Assembly (NCBI GenBank): GCA_947846985.1
Contig: CANTUZ010000005.1
Coordinates: 12,653,861-12,717,860, forward strand
Reading direction: 5' to 3'
DNA length: 64,000 bases
From: Fratercula arctica
Taxonomy: Eukaryota; Chordata; Aves; Charadriiformes; Alcidae
The translations under genes were made by a program, and so were the position numbers. How positions within the stretch are numbered: position 1 is the stretch's first letter; each line of letters opens with the position of its first letter. This document shows positions 60,717 to 64,000 of this stretch, piece after piece. The notes under the pieces are model-generated. The model was given only the letters and a program-made list of their open reading frames with translations, made no database searches and was not told where the DNA came from.

Positions 60717-61037
60717 TAAGTAACAAAAATGCAGAAAAAGGTGTCTAGAAACAATGGATTAATGTTACAGAGGACAACTTCAGAAAATATTTTGCTCTTC
60801 CTGGTAAGGATGTATTTTTCTGTCATACAGAAATGCATGTATTTTTGCGCAAAGGTAAGCTCAATGTGCTTGTTTGTGTTTGCTGGTTTTTACCTACTTT
60901 GGGAAAAAAAGAACCAAAACCGCTTCATATAATTTCTTTTTCTCCACCACGTTTGTTTAATGGGACAGCTAAGATGGTGTTCCTTTCATTTACTTCCGTG
61001 TTTGACATAGCATAAATGATTCTCATCTTTGTTCCAG

Positions 61038-61105
61038 GAAAAATGTTTATTAACTTCTGCTCCCTCTGCTGGCCAACTTATCAGGCCAGCACAGGACAAA
61101 TGTGT
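61038..61105 (+). other. Candidate cassette or poison exon after the SBF2 uDENN exon
   Basis: A pyrimidine-rich acceptor (TCTCATCTTTGTTCCAG, ending 61037) is followed 68 nt later by a consensus donor, GTAAGT, at 61106. In the frame passed on by the previous exon (phase 0) it reads openly for 22 codons (EKCLLTSAPSAGQLI, then RPAQDKC) and ends with two extra bases. The 68-nt form would shift the downstream frame. A weaker GT at 61104 would give an in-frame 66-nt form. There is a faint likeness (S.G.LI.PA) to the human segment that follows NLQ, but the real exon is far better conserved than this, so this is not that exon. Confidence 0.3.
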
Positions 61106-61749
61106 GTAAGTACACTGTAATGTATATACATATTTCACTAAGTGCGTTTATTGGCAAGATTTTTGTGGGTGTAAATGGTAAGATTTTAGAACTGATAGAA
61201 TAATTCTTCAGTTTTTAGGTAGGTCAGATTTTGGGTGTCAGCTAGTTGGCAAGGTTTGTTTTTAAACATGTATTTAATTATTTTTGGGCAACCTCAGTCT
61301 TTCAAAAATAGACATTTTGATTCCCATTTAATGTAAAGTACTTCACAGAATCACTGCTATGACATAATACTTGGAATCTTTAGAAGCTAGAACCTAGGGA
61401 AAACCTAATCCAATCTGTAATTGCGGACTATCATTGTTATGTTTTGAAATATTTTCTTTCCCATATGAAAATTAAAAAATAAGTAAAACCTTGGCATTAA
61501 GTATATTAAAATTAGTTAAGCGTAAATAGATGGCTAAGTAATTTTTTGCTCTTTTAGTGAAGAACTGTAACATTGTTGATTATTGTAAGAAAATGCTTTT
61601 AATAATCCTAATAATATGCTTTATCTAGGTGCAACTGGAAGCCAGAGAATAATAGTTGTTCTTATTTCATTAATGCTACAGTTTAGCCGGATATTTTTGT
61701 AGATTATTAAAGGGAGTTAAAAGCAGAAATTTATCCAAACAATTAGATG

Positions 61750-61788
61750 TATTTTAGTCTTGTATTTTAGTCTTATATTTTAGTGTAG
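61750..61788 (+). repeat. 13-bp tandem repeat, three units
   Basis: TATTTTAGTCTTG, TATTTTAGTCTTA and TATTTTAGTGTAG lie head to tail. The first two units differ at one base and the third at three. Confidence 0.9.
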
Positions 61789-64000
61789 ATCAAGTGACAT
61801 CTTCCTATTAAAAATTTTGTCATTATTTAATGTCTGTCATCTTTCCTTTATTTTATTTCCTTCATTTTATAAGTAAAGAGTGAAATATTCTATAGCAATT
61901 CTTTCCCAGCTGATAAAAATTTACAACGGCTGACTGTTCCTCCACTCTACGTATTTCATAACATATACTAAATTTAGCAAACTTGTTATTTATCCTGTGG
62001 TTTCTAGCAGCTGCTTTTGATTCACTATCCACATCTTTCAAGTAATGCTCATCACAAAACATCCAGTATTAACTAAAAGGTTTTTTTCTTATATTGCCTA
62101 AGTATTAATACAAAAAAACACAAATTAAAAAAAAAGAACACCAAAACTGAGTGCAGCAGGATGTTGGTTCTCATAATGCCATTGCTGGCTGTGTTGTAAA
62201 GAATGCATATTTTTCAGATGAACTTGCTGTGGTGAAATTTATTCTATGACTGCATTGTTTATAGCCAAACTTCCTGTTTTCTTTCTAAAACCCAAAGAGA
62301 ATAATGAACGTGCCCTGTTACATGGTCATTAGACAAGAATTCGGCACATGTACAATCTGTAATGAAACATAAGCTTATGAAGCATTGGGCTATGAAAGTA
62401 ATACTGATTTAACCATTCAGATGCATGCCTCGTTAAACAACCACTCCACAAAACGTAATGTCCAGGACTTGAAATGAAATCTGGACAGTACTTTTCACAG
62501 TTAAATACGGTTCAGGTTTTTCTTACCAAATGATATAACTTGCTAAGACAAAAGTAAGATTAAATTTCAAAAAAAGAGGGGTTACTTCTTTCCCAGTAGC
62601 CTTCGCCAGGTAAACCTTGCTGATACACGAGACTGGTTGGAATTCAAGTAGAGCAGATTAGATGTTTGGCTTGGCAAAATCATCTTCACAAAAAACTGGA
62701 ATCAACCACTTGGAAGTTTCTGTGGTTAATTAAACTGCAAAGTGAAAACAAACTCATTTCTCAGCTTGTGAATGCTGGAAGAGAACTATTGAACCTTTTT
62801 TGAGCTTCCTACATAGTAATACAAGAACCTTTTTGACACAATTGCTCAAGGTGGGTCTGAGAAGGCTACTTTTGTCGTTCCAGTTACCTTCGTTCCTGCT
62901 TTGGCTGCTTGTTACACAATAATTAGTAAATAAATTCTACCTGAAAAGTAAGGAGATTGTGCTCACGTGGTGTATCTAGGTGGTACTATTTATAACCTAG
63001 GGTGCAAGATTAATATAGCAACTGTAAAAGCTATACGGTCTGCAGGAAAAAAGTGTTCTCCCTGGTATCTCTGAAAGCCCTGGATTCAGTTTAATCTCTT
63101 GGCAGTTGCATGTCATAACAAGTTTTCCAGAGAAAAGCACAGGCTCTAGTAATCAGCTGATGGCCTATTTTTAATTTCCTTCCCCTGGACAGAAAATAAA
63201 ATACTACTTTATTTGTTGACATCTGTGAATCACACTTTGCATTGTTGCAGTACTGTCATTCTGAACTGACCCAGAATTTATTATCTGCAGGGATGCTGGT
63301 CAGTTTGATTGGTGATCAGCTCTCATAAAGTTGTGATAATATATCAAAAAGATAAATGTTACATTTATTCTGATTAATACTCCATATCTGTAGTCATGAG
63401 GAAGGTGAACACATGATATTCTATGAAATACGGGAATAGAACTCACTTAGTGCTATGGAAGCAGGTGATACAGCTTTGCCATGTAATCCTTCGTTAATTG
63501 TTCTGTTCTGTGATGCTAGTCTCACTTAATTGTCCCAGTAACATTTGTTAAAGCCATATAAGGATATGTTCCTTATCTGAGATTAAAATAAAGCATTTGA
63601 AAGTTTGGCCTTAGCAGGAGTCTTAAAGTTTGGAACGTGACTAGGCTACTAGAGGCAGTCTAATAATGAATTAACAATGGTTAAACTGCTGTCATTTGAA
63701 GACTTCCTTAGCATGTTTCAAAGCAGTTCAATGTGCAAGTTCTCTCTCGCCTCAAGTTTCTACCAGTAGAAAGTGTAAAGAAATCTGAGATACTGCACTG
63801 ATTCCTGCTTCCAGCTTTTTATGTCTCCAGCCCGTACTTGGTGTGACCCACATTTCTGTCTGGCTTCAGATGCCATTTAGATGCTCTAGCGAATAAAGCT
63901 GGATGCCATACTAACTTGCGTGTATCTACAGGAATTAGGAGGAGGAGAATAAGTCAAAACATCCCTATTTCCTTTTCCCTCACAGTGCCTTGGGGGTTTT

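Noticed and set aside
61038..61105. Reading this stretch as the true next SBF2 exon
   Set aside because: The expected exon begins GTKKEE in human and is highly conserved. This stretch shares only a few scattered residues, so it is at most an extra exon.

Overview
The window is vertebrate nuclear DNA, almost certainly from a bird. It is AT-rich and CpG-poor, it carries split coding exons with GT/AG splice sites, and its recognisable repeats are CR1 LINEs and avian-type retroviral LTR fragments. There is no sign of bacterial gene organisation. I cannot name the species; a bird outside the chicken lineage is only an impression from the LTR types.

The window lies inside one gene, SBF2 (SET-binding factor 2, also MTMR13), on the + strand. 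It holds the last 1.1 kb of an intron, an 89-nt coding exon (1146-1234), a complete intron of 59,329 nt (1235-60563), a 138-nt coding exon (60564-60701) and the first 3.3 kb of the next intron. Spliced together, the two exons read continuously through the upstream DENN (uDENN) region at the N-terminus of SBF2. The start codon, the promoter and the rest of the protein lie outside the window. I found no other convincing gene on either strand.

The large intron is mostly unique AT-rich sequence. It contains CR1 fragments (28043-28120, 28618-29330, 34436-34690, 22190-23112, 56546-56722), three LTR-like pieces (2792-3345, 24053-24210, 31968-32362), homopolymer tracts and short microsatellites. A CR1-flanked zone at 28.0-29.6 kb ends next to a very strong G-quadruplex motif on the minus strand (29520-29561). 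A GC-rich island lies at 51600-51960.

The points most worth checking are two candidate unannotated exons with good splice signals (27559-27619 and 61038-61105), both of which would probably shift or stop the SBF2 frame. Two minus-strand stretches look more protein-like than their surroundings (39270-40500 and 54367-55115). There are also several perfect inverted repeats and the G-quadruplex motif. I saw no evidence of a new biological system; the window reads as an ordinary long first-half intron of a large vertebrate gene with a few curious details.
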